The position numbers and the translations under genes were made by a program. Shown one piece after another: positions 15,742 to 24,594 of a stretch of 39,855 bases of DNA. Below the pieces are notes generated by a model. The model was given only the letters and a program-made list of their open reading frames with translations, ran no database searches and was not told the origin of the DNA. The stretch covers positions 8,889 to 48,743 of the forward strand of contig DCFC01000035.1 in NCBI GenBank assembly GCA_002314325.1, in the 5' to 3' direction. Source of the DNA: Megamonas hypermegale (GTDB taxonomy: Bacteria > Bacillota > Negativicutes > Selenomonadales > Selenomonadaceae). Within the stretch, counting starts at the first letter, position 1; each line of letters starts with the position of its first letter.

Positions 15742-15770
15742 ATTCTATTGTGTTCAGTTGAAATCGTCAA
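15742..15770 (-). promoter_or_regulatory. serA promoter
   Basis: On the minus strand TTGACG (15765-15770) and TAGAAT (15742-15747) are 17 bases apart. The leader of about 65 bases is too short for a T-box riboswitch. Confidence 0.65.
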
Positions 15771-15841
15771 GCAAAAAAATTTTTTCACCAGGTTTATCAT
15801 ATTTTAATGGTATTCTAATAAATTTTATGCGCTTTTTGGTG

Positions 15842-15940
15842 TATAATTTTAATATGCAATGCCCTGTAGTGATGATAATCACGTATTTACCGGTAAAATA
15901 TCCAGCTTATAGCGAGCAGCATACATCAGTACAAGGCATT
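15842..15940 (+). promoter_or_regulatory. Promoter and structured leader of the efflux operon
   Basis: TATAAT (15842-15847) predicts a start near 15854. From 15858 to 15940 the sequence can fold into a closed multistem structure. The ends 15858-15874 and 15924-15940 are complementary at 15 of 17 positions. Inside are GTGAT-GATA-ATCAC, the palindrome TTTACCGGTAAA and a GCT/AGC stem. About 30 bases then separate it from the tolC-like start. I do not recognise it as a known riboswitch class. A regulator-binding dyad is the main alternative. The promoter has no convincing -35. Confidence 0.5.
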
Positions 15941-15970
15941 AGTATAAAAATCAAATGAAAGGATATTACA

Positions 15971-17254
15971 ATGGTCAATTCTAAATTAAAAACCTTAGCA
16001 ATAATCTTATCCCTCTGTATCGGCATAAATGCGCCGGCGGCTCAGGCGGCTTCGCTTTCCATCAATGATGCCGTCGATATGGCGCTTGACCGCAACAACA
16101 GTATTAAGATTGCCGTTCAGGACGAAAAAGTCGCCGCTGCCAATCTGAAAGCCGCCAAAGGCGCTAACGGCGTTTCCGTTTCTCTAAGCTCCAATCTGTC
16201 GGGCAGCGACGGTGCCATGAGCGCTTTTGAACGGGGCAACTCCAACGGCATCTCCGCTTCCATCCCGGTTTATACCGGCAACAGAAATGAACTCAACATC
16301 GACAACAGCGAAGCTGATTTGCTGAAGACACAGCTCGAGCTGGAACGCACGAAGGAAACGGTGCGCTACAACACCATCTCCGCCTATTACGATATTTTAG
16401 AAGCTCAGCACACTGTCAATGTCGAACAGGAGTCCGTCGACAATTATCAAAGTCATCTGACCGATGTGCAAAATCTCTACACGGGCGGCGCCGTTCCGCG
16501 CTCCGACCTGCTGCGCTCGGAAGTCGCTCTGTCCGATGCGCGCCAGTCACTGATATTAGCTCAGAATACATATGATATTAATGTCAGTACGTTCCGCAAC
16601 ATCATAAAAATAGACCGTGCCGAACCGGTAACCTTGACGGACGATTTCTCCTATCAGCCGGTAAAAATGTCCTTAAACGAATGTCTCGATTACGCCCTAA
16701 GCTCCCGTCGCGATGCCATGGCAGCAAAGCTTGATTTGGATATTGCAAAAAACGATATAGATATTGCCAAAGCCGGTTATCTGCCGACCGTCAATTTTTC
16801 CATCAGCACGAATTGGGATGAACAGCCCCTGCCGAGCTCTGACGATTATGATTACAGAGCCACCGTTTCCGCCAGCTGGAATTTATTCGACAGCCATATA
16901 ACCGAGGCGAATGTAGAAGCGGCTCAGGCAAATTTCGATAAAGCCGGCTATACTCTTTCAGAAACACTCGATAATATCGACCTGGAAGTAAGACAAGCCT
17001 ATCTTAACATGCGTGAAGCGGAAAAACGTTTTAACTCTACTGCTCTGGCCGTAAAACAAGCAGAAGAGGATTATTTTATCGCTACGGAAAAATACCGTGT
17101 CGGTGAAGGCGTTATCCTCGATATAATCGATGCTGAATTTGCCCTGTCGCAGGCAAGACTCAATTACATCAGCGCTCAATACGATTATGCCCGCTACAAA
17201 GCAAACCTTGAATATGCTATAGGTGTACCGGAAGGAGAATCAATAGATGGATAA
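15971..17254 (+). CDS. TolC-family outer-membrane efflux channel
   Basis: A 427-residue protein with a cleavable signal peptide ending around AQAAS (about 25-29). Two homologous halves follow, each with long alpha-helical coiled segments: SLSINDAVDMALDRN at the start of the first (about 29) and MSLNECLDYALSSRRD at the start of the second (about 234). This pattern is diagnostic of outer-membrane efflux proteins, which trimerise into a channel-tunnel. Its presence points to a diderm cell envelope. AAAGGA lies about 8-9 bases before the ATG. It overlaps the adaptor gene by 8 bases and heads a four-gene export operon. Confidence 0.93.
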   Translation: MVNSKLKTLAIILSLCIGINAPAAQAASLSINDAVDMALDRNNSIKIAVQDEKVAAANLKAAKGANGVSVSLSSNLSGSDGAMSAFERGNSNGISASIPVYTGNRNELNIDNSEADLLKTQLELERTKETVRYNTISAYYDILEAQHTVNVEQESVDNYQSHLTDVQNLYTGGAVPRSDLLRSEVALSDARQSLILAQNTYDINVSTFRNIIKIDRAEPVTLTDDFSYQPVKMSLNECLDYALSSRRDAMAAKLDLDIAKNDIDIAKAGYLPTVNFSISTNWDEQPLPSSDDYDYRATVSASWNLFDSHITEANVEAAQANFDKAGYTLSETLDNIDLEVRQAYLNMREAEKRFNSTALAVKQAEEDYFIATEKYRVGEGVILDIIDAEFALSQARLNYISAQYDYARYKANLEYAIGVPEGESIDG

Positions 17255-18386
17255 GACCAAATTAAAAAAACGGCTGAAATGGATAATTTTACTGATAATC
17301 ATCATCGCCGCCGGCGCATTCGGCTACAATTATTATCAACAGCAGCAGCAAATGGCCAATAAACCGATTATCGAAACCGTTCCGGCAAGATATATGAGCA
17401 TGAAATCCGTCGTTTCCGCCACAGGTACGATAAAACCGCTGGAATCGGTAGAAGTCAGCTCCAAAATCACGGCCCGCGTAAAACAGGTCCTCGTTAAGGA
17501 AAACGACCACGTAACGGCAGGACAGACCGTGGCGCTTTTGGACGGCAAGGACTACGAAACACAGCGCGAACAGGCGGAATTCACTTTGAACAATGCCAAA
17601 GTAAAATATGAACGCACCAGCTACCTGTACAATATCGGCGCAAAATCGAAGGAAGAACTCGACGATGCCCAGTACAACTATGATACGGCGGAAAGCAAAC
17701 TCGCCGAAGCAGAATCGAACTTATCGGAAACAGTCATCGTTTCGCCTATGGACGGCGTTGTCATCGGCGAACCTGTAACGGACGGCACCATGGCGGTACA
17801 GGGCAACAGCAATCCTACCGTTATCATGCGTATCGCCGACCTGTCCCAAAAACAGATTACAGCCAAAGTCGATGAAACGGATATCGGCAATGTGCGCGTA
17901 GGTCAGAAAGCTACATTCACCGTTGACGCTTACAATGGCAAAACATTTACCGCCACCGTTTCCAAAATCTCGCAGACAGACCTTGACAACAGCTGGAATA
18001 CGAGCAGCACAAGCGGCAGCTCCAGTTCCTCCTCCGCCGCCGTTATCTACTACAGCGTAACGCTTGACGTAGACGACCCGGAAGGTCTTTTAATGCCGTC
18101 CATGACTGCCCGTGTGGAAATCGAAACGGCCAATAAGGACAACGCTCTCGCCGTACCTCTCTCCGCACTCAAGACGGACAGCAACGGTTCTTACGTTGTA
18201 ATCGTGAAAAAAGACGGCACGACGGAAAACCGCTATGTGGAAACAGGCATTTACAGCGATGACAACGTGGAAATCGTCAGCGGCCTATCCGAAGGCGAAC
18301 AAGTTTCCGTTGCCATGGCAAAGAAAACAACCACTGATAACAATAATAACCAAAGAAGACAGGGCGGCCCGCCTCCTCGCTTCTAA
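17247..18386 (+). CDS. Periplasmic adaptor (MacA/HlyD-like membrane fusion protein)
   Basis: A 379-residue protein with one N-terminal membrane helix (about 11-28). A lipoyl/biotinyl half-motif follows (about 60-95, VSSKITARVKQVLVKENDHVTAGQ), then an alpha-helical hairpin (about 100-165), the second lipoyl half (SPMDGVVIGEPVTDG) and beta-barrel and membrane-proximal domains. A serine-rich loop near 255-268 is low complexity, and the tail is polar (NNNNQRRQGGPPPRF). It links the inner-membrane ABC transporter to the TolC channel. GGAAGGAG is well placed upstream of the ATG, within the end of the tolC-like gene. It resembles MacA and Bacillus YknX; the substrate is unknown. Confidence 0.92.
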   Translation: MDKTKLKKRLKWIILLIIIIAAGAFGYNYYQQQQQMANKPIIETVPARYMSMKSVVSATGTIKPLESVEVSSKITARVKQVLVKENDHVTAGQTVALLDGKDYETQREQAEFTLNNAKVKYERTSYLYNIGAKSKEELDDAQYNYDTAESKLAEAESNLSETVIVSPMDGVVIGEPVTDGTMAVQGNSNPTVIMRIADLSQKQITAKVDETDIGNVRVGQKATFTVDAYNGKTFTATVSKISQTDLDNSWNTSSTSGSSSSSSAAVIYYSVTLDVDDPEGLLMPSMTARVEIETANKDNALAVPLSALKTDSNGSYVVIVKKDGTTENRYVETGIYSDDNVEIVSGLSEGEQVSVAMAKKTTTDNNNNQRRQGGPPPRF

Positions 18387-18417
18387 CAACTACTAATTAA
18401 AGAAAGGAATTAATGGT

Positions 18418-19134
18418 ATGGACACTCAGGAAAACATTACTATTGAACTTTCTGGCATAAAAAAAATCTATCAGGTAGGCACGCAGGAAGTAGCCGCTTT
18501 AAACGGTATCGACTTAAAAATAAAACGCGGTGAATTTGCCGCTCTCATGGGCCCGTCCGGTTCCGGCAAATCCACGCTTATGAATATCTTGGGCTGTCTC
18601 GACCGCCCCACTTGCGGCTCTTATAAATTGGACGGCAAGGAAATCGCCCACTTAAGCGATGACGAGCTGGCGAAAACCCGCAACAAAAAAATCGGCTTCG
18701 TCTTTCAGAATTTCAACCTGCTGAGCAAAATCACGGCGCTGGAAAACGTAGCCCTGCCGCTCGTTTATGCCGGTATCGGCGCCAGAGAACGCGCCGAGCG
18801 GGCACATCATTATCTGAAAGCCGTAGGCCTTGATGACAGGGCCGACCATAAACCGAACGAACTGTCCGGCGGCCAGCGCCAGCGTGTAGCCATTGCCAGA
18901 GCACTCGTAAACAGTCCCAGCATCATCATGGCGGATGAACCGACCGGCAACCTCGATACGAAATCCACGAAGGAAATCATGGAAATTTTCATCGGTCTGC
19001 ACGAAGAAGGCAAGACCATGATACTCGTAACACATGAACCAGACATCGCCGCCTGCGCTTCGCGCCAGCTGCTCGTAGTCGACGGTGTCATTACCAAAGA
19101 CGCAGGTAAGGGGGTCGTTATGGATGTTGTTTAA
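18418..19134 (+). CDS. ABC transporter ATPase, MacB/LolD type
   Basis: A 238-residue cytosolic ATPase powering the exporter. Walker A GPSGSGKS (45-52), Q-loop in [10 protein letters not shown] (about 95-104), signature LSGGQ (149-153), Walker B with [10 protein letters not shown] (168-177) and the switch histidine in VTHEP are all present. AAAGGAA is upstream of the ATG. The last 11 bases overlap the permease start, so the two are probably translated together. In MacB these two parts are one polypeptide; here they are separate, as in Bacillus YknY/YknZ. Confidence 0.95.
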   Translation: MDTQENITIELSGIKKIYQVGTQEVAALNGIDLKIKRGEFAALMGPSGSGKSTLMNILGCLDRPTCGSYKLDGKEIAHLSDDELAKTRNKKIGFVFQNFNLLSKITALENVALPLVYAGIGARERAERAHHYLKAVGLDDRADHKPNELSGGQRQRVAIARALVNSPSIIMADEPTGNLDTKSTKEIMEIFIGLHEEGKTMILVTHEPDIAACASRQLLVVDGVITKDAGKGVVMDVV

Positions 19135-20347
19135 AGAAACAGTCCAAATGGCAATTTCCGCCCTCTGGTCGAATAAAATGCGTTCCCTGCTCACCATGCT
19201 CGGCATTATCATCGGCGTCGGCGCCGTAATCGCCATGGTATCAATCGGTATGGGCGTACAAAAACAGGTCGAAGACTCCATCGCCAGTCTCGGCAGCAAC
19301 ATGCTCATCGTCAACGCCAGCGCAACGCGCAATGCAGCCGGTGTAAGACAAGCGGCAGGCTCGAACGTCCGTCTGAAACTGGAAGATGCCGAAGCCATCA
19401 AGGAAAAAATTACAGATGCGGAATACGTTTCGCCATCCGTACAGAGAAACTATCAAATTGTAAACGGCAACCAGAACTGGAATACGCAGGTTGCCGGTGT
19501 TACGCCTGATTATATGTATATCCGCTCGCTCTCCATCGCCAACGGTACCTTCATCACGCAGAAGGACGTTGATACGCGCTCGCGTGTAGCCGTTATCGGT
19601 ACGACTGTCGCTGAAAACCTGTTCGGCGAAGGCGTCAACCCTGTCGGCAAAAACATCCGTATCAACAACGACCCGTTTAAAGTCGTCGGACTGCTCGAGA
19701 GCAAAGGCCAGTCCTCCGTCGGTCAGGACCAGGATGATATCGTCATCATCCCGATAACGACCGCCACCATGCGTGTAATGGCGATTAACTACATTCAGTC
19801 CATAAGCGTCCAGGTCGTATCCGCCGATAAAATGGACCAGGTGCAGGCGGAAATCGAAAATCTCATGCGCCAGCGCCACCGTATAACGGGCGATAAAGAA
19901 GACGACTTCACTGTGCGCAATCTCACCAGCATTATGGAAACAATGTCCAGCACCAGCACCATGCTGACACTGATGCTCGCCAGCGTCGCCGGAATATCGC
20001 TGCTCGTCGGCGGTATCGGTATCATGAATATCATGATGGTGTCCGTAACGGAAAGAACGCGCGAAATCGGCATACGCAAGGCACTCGGCGCTACCTACAA
20101 CAATATCATGTTTCAATTCCTCATTGAAGCCGTATTTGTCGGCATAATCGGCGGTATCATCGGTATCGGGCTCGGTATCGGCCTTGCCAGCGCCATATCC
20201 CAGTTCGGCGGCTTCAATACGGTAATCACCGCCACACCGATTTTAATATCATTCGGCTTCTCTGTCGGTATTAGCCTGTTCTTCGGCATTTATCCGGCAA
20301 GAAAAGCAGCCCGCCTCGACCCGATTGAAGCACTCCGCTACGAATAA
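19124..20347 (+). CDS. ABC transporter permease, MacB/FtsX family
   Basis: A 407-residue inner-membrane protein. The first helix (about 20-45, [21 protein letters not shown]) is followed by a large periplasmic MacB core domain (about 50-265). Three more helices make up the FtsX domain (about 285-400), with [31 protein letters not shown] and the closing [18 protein letters not shown] signature. Four helices with a periplasmic domain define the mechanotransmission type of ABC transporter. The start ATG at 19124 has GGGGGTC upstream; the open frame continues 13 codons further into the ATPase gene but is not family-like. Cargo could be a peptide, macrolide or siderophore-like molecule; it cannot be decided from sequence. 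Confidence 0.93.
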   Translation: MLFKETVQMAISALWSNKMRSLLTMLGIIIGVGAVIAMVSIGMGVQKQVEDSIASLGSNMLIVNASATRNAAGVRQAAGSNVRLKLEDAEAIKEKITDAEYVSPSVQRNYQIVNGNQNWNTQVAGVTPDYMYIRSLSIANGTFITQKDVDTRSRVAVIGTTVAENLFGEGVNPVGKNIRINNDPFKVVGLLESKGQSSVGQDQDDIVIIPITTATMRVMAINYIQSISVQVVSADKMDQVQAEIENLMRQRHRITGDKEDDFTVRNLTSIMETMSSTSTMLTLMLASVAGISLLVGGIGIMNIMMVSVTERTREIGIRKALGATYNNIMFQFLIEAVFVGIIGGIIGIGLGIGLASAISQFGGFNTVITATPILISFGFSVGISLFFGIYPARKAARLDPIEALRYE

Positions 20348-20367
20348 TCAATAAACACATATAAAAT

Positions 20368-20411
20368 AAAAAGCTATGACAGATGAGTTTTCTCAATGCC
20401 ATAGCTTTTTG
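20368..20411 (+). terminator. Terminator of the efflux operon
   Basis: The stem AAAGCTATG (20370-20378) pairs with CATAGCTTT (20400-20408) and continues inward with partial pairing. It is followed by TTTTTG on the plus strand, about 20 bases after the permease stop codon. Confidence 0.8.
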
Positions 20412-20534
20412 TCATGATTGTCTTTATTTTTTCTTCTTTTTCCTTTAGAATTAAAAGTTATACAGGATAATACAGTCTTTTAGTCGAATTATATTCATAT
20501 AACATTTTCAGATTTCTATGAATGGAGGGTTATT

Positions 20535-21179
20535 ATGTTGAAAAAATTATTTTTCATATTCATGGTTTTGGCAGCGTTTCATACTACAGCTTTCGCTTCT
20601 TGTGATATCGACCTTCGCGAATATCAGCAGTCGCCGCAAATTCTCAATGTAATGGCTGCTCCGTTTGAAGACGACAATTTCTACATCGCCACATTCAACT
20701 TTGACCGAAAACAAAGCGGCGATAAAATCGATTTTTATCAGGGAACCTGCCTAATCGACAAGACAAAAAACAAATTAAATCCGTTGACAGTGAAAAAAGT
20801 TGTCGGTACGGACTCGCAGATTTCGGAAATCGTCCTGAACAAACAGGGCAAAGTCCCGCATAAGCAGGATTACCGCAAAGTACAGACGAATTCACCCGAA
20901 CCGCAGATGTATCTCGGCGGCGACAGTGACAATATCGTCTATCTCGGCAAATTCAAAATCGTCACGGCAGCCGGAACGTTCGACGACTGCATCGGCGTGA
21001 AAATTTACAATGACAAAACGGGCGAAGGCATGGTGCAGTATCTTGCTAAAGGATACGGCGTCGTTTATATGGAAGGCATTAAAGCCGACGGCAGCCGGCA
21101 GGAAATCGCTCATCTAGAAGAAATCCAGCCGCTCCATGAAGAGGATATTTCTTCCTTCAAAACAGAATTCTTTGCTTAA
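20535..21179 (+). CDS. Small exported protein of unknown function
   Basis: A 214-residue protein with a clear signal peptide (hydrophobic about 5-16, likely cleavage after AFA near 21). The mature part is mostly beta-rich and polar, with only two cysteines (one just after the signal, one in DDCIGVKIYN). The segment GTFDDCIGVKIYNDKTGEGMVQYLAKGYGVVYMEG looks like the end of a soluble beta-barrel seen in several exported hypothetical proteins. I do not recognise the family with confidence. A strong GGAGGG lies 6 bases before the ATG. It is monocistronic between two terminators. Confidence 0.7.
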   Translation: MLKKLFFIFMVLAAFHTTAFASCDIDLREYQQSPQILNVMAAPFEDDNFYIATFNFDRKQSGDKIDFYQGTCLIDKTKNKLNPLTVKKVVGTDSQISEIVLNKQGKVPHKQDYRKVQTNSPEPQMYLGGDSDNIVYLGKFKIVTAAGTFDDCIGVKIYNDKTGEGMVQYLAKGYGVVYMEGIKADGSRQEIAHLEEIQPLHEEDISSFKTEFFA

Positions 21180-21182
21180 AAT

Positions 21183-21229
21183 AAAAAATCCCCGACAGCT
21201 GTAATAACTTGCTGTCAGGGATTTTTTTA
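21183..21229. terminator. Bidirectional terminator between the exported protein and amidase genes
   Basis: The stem AAAATCCC-GACAGC (from 21185) pairs with GCTGTC-GGGATTTT (to about 21226), with an apex of about 12 bases, A-run on the left and T-run on the right. It serves two convergent genes. Confidence 0.85.
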
Positions 21230-21230
21230 T

Positions 21231-22340
21231 TCAGCTTTGGAAATATCTTACGATACCGTTAAAAATACCTTTTGCCGCTTTTTTTATACCGTCTTCCGAT
21301 TTTAAAATAGCTTCTTCGTCTGGATTGGAAACAAACGCCACCTCAACGAGCGTTGCCGGCATTTCCGTATTTTTAACTACATAGAAATTACATGTCTTGG
21401 CGCCGCGGTCCGGCGTGCCAATCTGTTCAATAACGCCGTCTTTAACATACGTTGCCAGTTTCTGGCTGTCATAACTGCCGTTTACATAATAATATCCCGT
21501 CGTTCCCTGCGCGGAAGGAGCTGTGAACGAGTCTAAATGGATACTTACGAAAATATCCGAATTTGACCAGTTGCCTACATTGCAGCGCGCCTGAAGCTCA
21601 GCCGTCGCCGAAGCATTCGGTCCGTAAACGTCCTTGTCCGTTTTACGTGTTATATATACTTTTGCGCCCGATTTTTTAAGCATTTCCGCCACATTCAGAC
21701 CGATTTTGAGCGTAGCCGTTTTTTCGTAAAGACCAGAAGGCCCCACGGCTCCCGAATCACTACCGCCATGCCCCGGGTCAATCGTGATGACTTTTCCCTT
21801 CAGCACGCTTTTAGCACTGCTGTCCACGCTGATATTGCTCGGCTTGTAGCTATTGCCGCTGTTTGAAGCGGATGAACTGTTGCTTCCTGTGGAATAATTG
21901 GAACCGGACGAACCGTTCAAATACGATATCTGCCCGAAATCCATAGCCACTCTGTAGGCGCTGCTTCCGCCGACGATACCGAATACGTCGTAATCATTGC
22001 GCTTCACCGGTGATTCTACGACGATGCGCACGACATCTTTTTCGAATTGAGCAACACGAACTTTTTCCACATAACGATTATCTACATCAATTTCTTTTGA
22101 TACATTCCTACCCAAAGTAGCATTACTCAAATCAACTACAATTCTGTTCGGCGAAGATAATGCAAAAGACTGGTAATCCACTTCCTTGTCCGCATCGGCC
22201 ACGATACGCACTTTGTCGTCGCTCGTGCTGATGCGCAAATCCTCTATTGTCGCTAGGTCGCTTGCCGCTAAAACAATACTTTGAAACCAAATTAATGTCA
22301 AACACAAAACGAAAGAAAATACAGCTAACCGTTTATTCAT
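21231..22340 (-). CDS. N-acetylmuramoyl-L-alanine amidase with AMIN domain
   Basis: A 369-residue exported cell-wall hydrolase. A signal peptide (about 1-26) is followed by an AMIN domain (about 30-140), which in this family targets the enzyme to the division site or peptidoglycan. A Ser/Asn/Gly linker (about 143-175) leads to a C-terminal Amidase_3 zinc domain. Zinc ligands are in DPGHGGSDSGA (His in the GHGG motif), the glutamate of LYEKTATLKIG, and the histidine of SIHLDSF; the catalytic glutamate is in TLVEVAFVSNP. It cleaves the lactyl-amide bond of peptidoglycan. GAGGT lies 8 bases before the ATG. It follows an amino-acid ABC permease by 28 bases. Confidence 0.93.
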   Translation of the reverse strand: MNKRLAVFSFVLCLTLIWFQSIVLAASDLATIEDLRISTSDDKVRIVADADKEVDYQSFALSSPNRIVVDLSNATLGRNVSKEIDVDNRYVEKVRVAQFEKDVVRIVVESPVKRNDYDVFGIVGGSSAYRVAMDFGQISYLNGSSGSNYSTGSNSSSASNSGNSYKPSNISVDSSAKSVLKGKVITIDPGHGGSDSGAVGPSGLYEKTATLKIGLNVAEMLKKSGAKVYITRKTDKDVYGPNASATAELQARCNVGNWSNSDIFVSIHLDSFTAPSAQGTTGYYYVNGSYDSQKLATYVKDGVIEQIGTPDRGAKTCNFYVVKNTEMPATLVEVAFVSNPDEEAILKSEDGIKKAAKGIFNGIVRYFQS

Positions 22341-22368
22341 TGTTTTACCTCGTGTCTTTTTTAATTAA

Positions 22369-23019
22369 TCAAACTTTAATGTTGTATCTGGCTTCCAGCT
22401 TTTTAAAACCCCATGTCAAAATGAAAGTCATGAATAAATAAAATACTGCCGCCACCAAAAACGGCGTCATATCGAATTCCCTCTGCACAATGGAACGGGC
22501 TACACGCAGCAGGTCGTTCATTGCCAGAATGTAAATGAGCGATGTGTCTTTTACGAGATTAATCGTTTCATTGCTTATCGGCGGTAACACCATGCGGATA
22601 ACCTGCGGCCAGATTACATGGCGCATCATCTGCGGATATTTCATGCCCAGTGCCTTCGCCGCCTCATACTGTCCGTTATCGACCGACTGTATGCCCGCTC
22701 TGAATATTTCCGCAAAATAAGCCGCATAGTTCAGGGAAAATGCCAATAGCGCCGCAGCTATGTCCGGCAGTCTGATACCGACCATCGGCAGAGCAAAATA
22801 CACGAACAGAAGCTGCAACATCAGCGGCGTACCGCGCATCAGCCAAATATAAACTTCAGTTATGTATCGGATTGGTCTTACGGAAGACAATCTCGCCAAA
22901 GAAAACAACATGCCCAGCGGCACGGATAAAATTAACGTAATGAAGAATATCTGCAAGGTTACCTGCGAACCCTCCAGCATCGGCATTACTATTCTCATGA
23001 TACTACTATCCAAATTCAT
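22369..23019 (-). CDS. Polar amino-acid ABC transporter permease (orphan)
   Basis: A 216-residue inner-membrane protein with five predicted helices. It has the HisM/GlnP-family motif EIFRAGIQSVDNGQYEAAKALG (about 133-154), the cytoplasmic loop that contacts the ATPase, and MRGTPLMLQLLFVYF (about 68-82). The start at 23019 (MNLDSSIMRIV) is chosen because GGAG lies just upstream; the frame stays open for 21 codons before it, and a start at 22998 is also possible. No binding protein or ATPase gene is adjacent, which is unusual, since these are normally encoded together. It is followed closely by the amidase gene. Confidence 0.88.
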   Translation of the reverse strand: MNLDSSIMRIVMPMLEGSQVTLQIFFITLILSVPLGMLFSLARLSSVRPIRYITEVYIWLMRGTPLMLQLLFVYFALPMVGIRLPDIAAALLAFSLNYAAYFAEIFRAGIQSVDNGQYEAAKALGMKYPQMMRHVIWPQVIRMVLPPISNETINLVKDTSLIYILAMNDLLRVARSIVQREFDMTPFLVAAVFYLFMTFILTWGFKKLEARYNIKV

Positions 23020-23122
23020 CAACTCCAAAATATATTGAAAGATACTTAGTAATATTTTACAACAAAGACGCATAAAACTCAAAGCTAAAATTAAAATTAT
23101 ACAAAATTAGTAGAAATTATAA

Positions 23123-23152
23123 TTGCCTTAGCCATAGAAAAAATTATATAAT
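23123..23152 (+). promoter_or_regulatory. nhaA promoter, upstream of repeat copy 4
   Basis: TTGCCT (23123-23128), an 18-base spacer and TATAAT (23147-23152). The predicted start near 23160 means repeat copy 4 would lie in the nhaA 5' leader. Confidence 0.55.
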
Positions 23153-23175
23153 TAACATGTACGAAACTTACACTA

Positions 23176-23312
23176 ATTACCCGTTGTGCTAGTAAAACAT
23201 CATGCCTGTAATCAGCAGTATAATACTTTATATTCGTTCGATGTTAGCACTTAACCTCACTAAATATAAAGTATTATACTGCTTCAGGAAATCAATTAGC
23301 ACAATAAGTAAT
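23176..23312 (+). repeat. Nested-palindrome element, copy 4 (orientation A)
   Basis: The inner arms 23215-23232 and 23265-23282 are perfect and carry the same C/G swap as copy 1. The outer arms ATTACCCGTTGTGCTAGT (23176-23193) and TTAGCACAATAAGTAAT (23296-23312) pair partly. AACATC in the left flank is complementary to loop GATGTT. It ends 32 bases before the nhaA start codon. Confidence 0.9.
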
Positions 23313-23344
23313 AATTTATGTTCAAATAGAAAGAGGTTAGATTA

Positions 23345-24556
23345 TTGAGAAAAAACATCAACAACATTGTAAAAAACAGAGTTGAACTTTTAACTGCTCC
23401 GTTCATGACTTTTTTCCGTCATGAAGCCTCCAGTGGTATCATTCTGCTGTGTTTTGCCATACTGGCTCTGATTTTGGCCAATACTCCGGCTGCGTCTTTA
23501 TACAATGAGGTTTTAAACACGAAAATCGCGCTCGGCCCTGCCAGTCTGCACCTGGATTTATCCGTACTGTACTGGATTAATGACGCACTCATGGCCGTTT
23601 TCTTCTTCGTCATCGGGCTGGAAATCAAGCGCGAATTTCTGTTCGGCGAGCTGAAATCGCTCTCCGCCACCATTTTGCCTATAAGCGCCGCTATCGGCGG
23701 TATGATTGTCCCTGCCATTTTGTACGCACTCGTCAATATGGGACAGGACACTATCTCCGGCTGGGGTATTCCTATGGCGACCGACATCGCCTTTTCGCTC
23801 GGCATTCTCGCTATCGCCGCCAGCAATGCTCCGCGCAGCATCGCCATATTCCTGACGGCGCTTGCTATCGTCGACGACCTCGGCGCTATCATTGTAATCG
23901 CTATTTTTTACAACTCCGATATTTCCTTTGCCGCGCTCGGCATCGGTCTTGTGGCGCTGCTCGGCGCATTTATATTGAACCGCCTGAACTGCCGCAATTT
24001 CCTTCCTTATTTATTCGTCGGCCTAATCGCCTGGCTCGCCTTTTTAAACGCCGGCATTCATCCGACTATCGCCGGAGTTGCTCTCGGTATGCTCATTCCT
24101 GCCGATAATAAAAATCAAACATCTTCCCTTTTGCACAAACTGGAACACACTCTTTCGCCGTGGTCGGCTTACGTCATCATGCCTGTTTTCGCTCTTGCCA
24201 ATGCCGGTGTTACCGTGGAAGGCGGTCTGTCCGATATCCTGTCCCCAATCGGTATCGGCATCATTTTAGGCTTATGTATCGGCAAACCGCTCGGTATCTG
24301 CGGCGCAAGTTTTCTTTTGTTCAAACTCGGTCTTGCCAAAATGCCGGAAGGAGCGAAAAACATTCAGCTCATCGGTGCCGGCTCGCTCGGCGGTATCGGT
24401 TTTACCATGTCGCTGTTTATCGCCGCTCTCGCTTTCGATAATCCTGCCTACCTTGCCAGTGCGAAAATCAGCATTTTATGCGCTTCCGTCTTATCAGGCA
24501 TCCTGGGTATGATAATATTTAAAGCTTCCGCTCTATTCAAAGCGCAAAGATTGTGA
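23345..24556 (+). CDS. nhaA: Na+/H+ antiporter NhaA
   Basis: A 403-residue inner-membrane antiporter that expels sodium in exchange for protons. It has about 12 hydrophobic helices. The conserved ATDIAFSLGIL (about 140-150) and ALAIVDDLGAIIVIA (about 168-182) contain the paired aspartates that bind Na+ or H+. The N-terminal FFRHEASSGIILL and the IGLEIKREFLFGEL loop match NhaA. The start is TTG with AGAGG about 8 bases upstream. The close 3' neighbour is an FtsZ paralogue, 38 bases downstream, which may be co-transcribed since no terminator lies between. Confidence 0.96.
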   Translation: MRKNINNIVKNRVELLTAPFMTFFRHEASSGIILLCFAILALILANTPAASLYNEVLNTKIALGPASLHLDLSVLYWINDALMAVFFFVIGLEIKREFLFGELKSLSATILPISAAIGGMIVPAILYALVNMGQDTISGWGIPMATDIAFSLGILAIAASNAPRSIAIFLTALAIVDDLGAIIVIAIFYNSDISFAALGIGLVALLGAFILNRLNCRNFLPYLFVGLIAWLAFLNAGIHPTIAGVALGMLIPADNKNQTSSLLHKLEHTLSPWSAYVIMPVFALANAGVTVEGGLSDILSPIGIGIILGLCIGKPLGICGASFLLFKLGLAKMPEGAKNIQLIGAGSLGGIGFTMSLFIAALAFDNPAYLASAKISILCASVLSGILGMIIFKASALFKAQRL

Positions 24557-24594
24557 TAATCTAATACTAAATACTTTTTAAGAAGGTGCCTCTG

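Noticed and set aside
15758..15958. A 66-codon plus-strand reading frame overlapping the leader of the efflux operon
   Set aside because: No ribosome site; it covers the promoter and structured leader and looks like chance.
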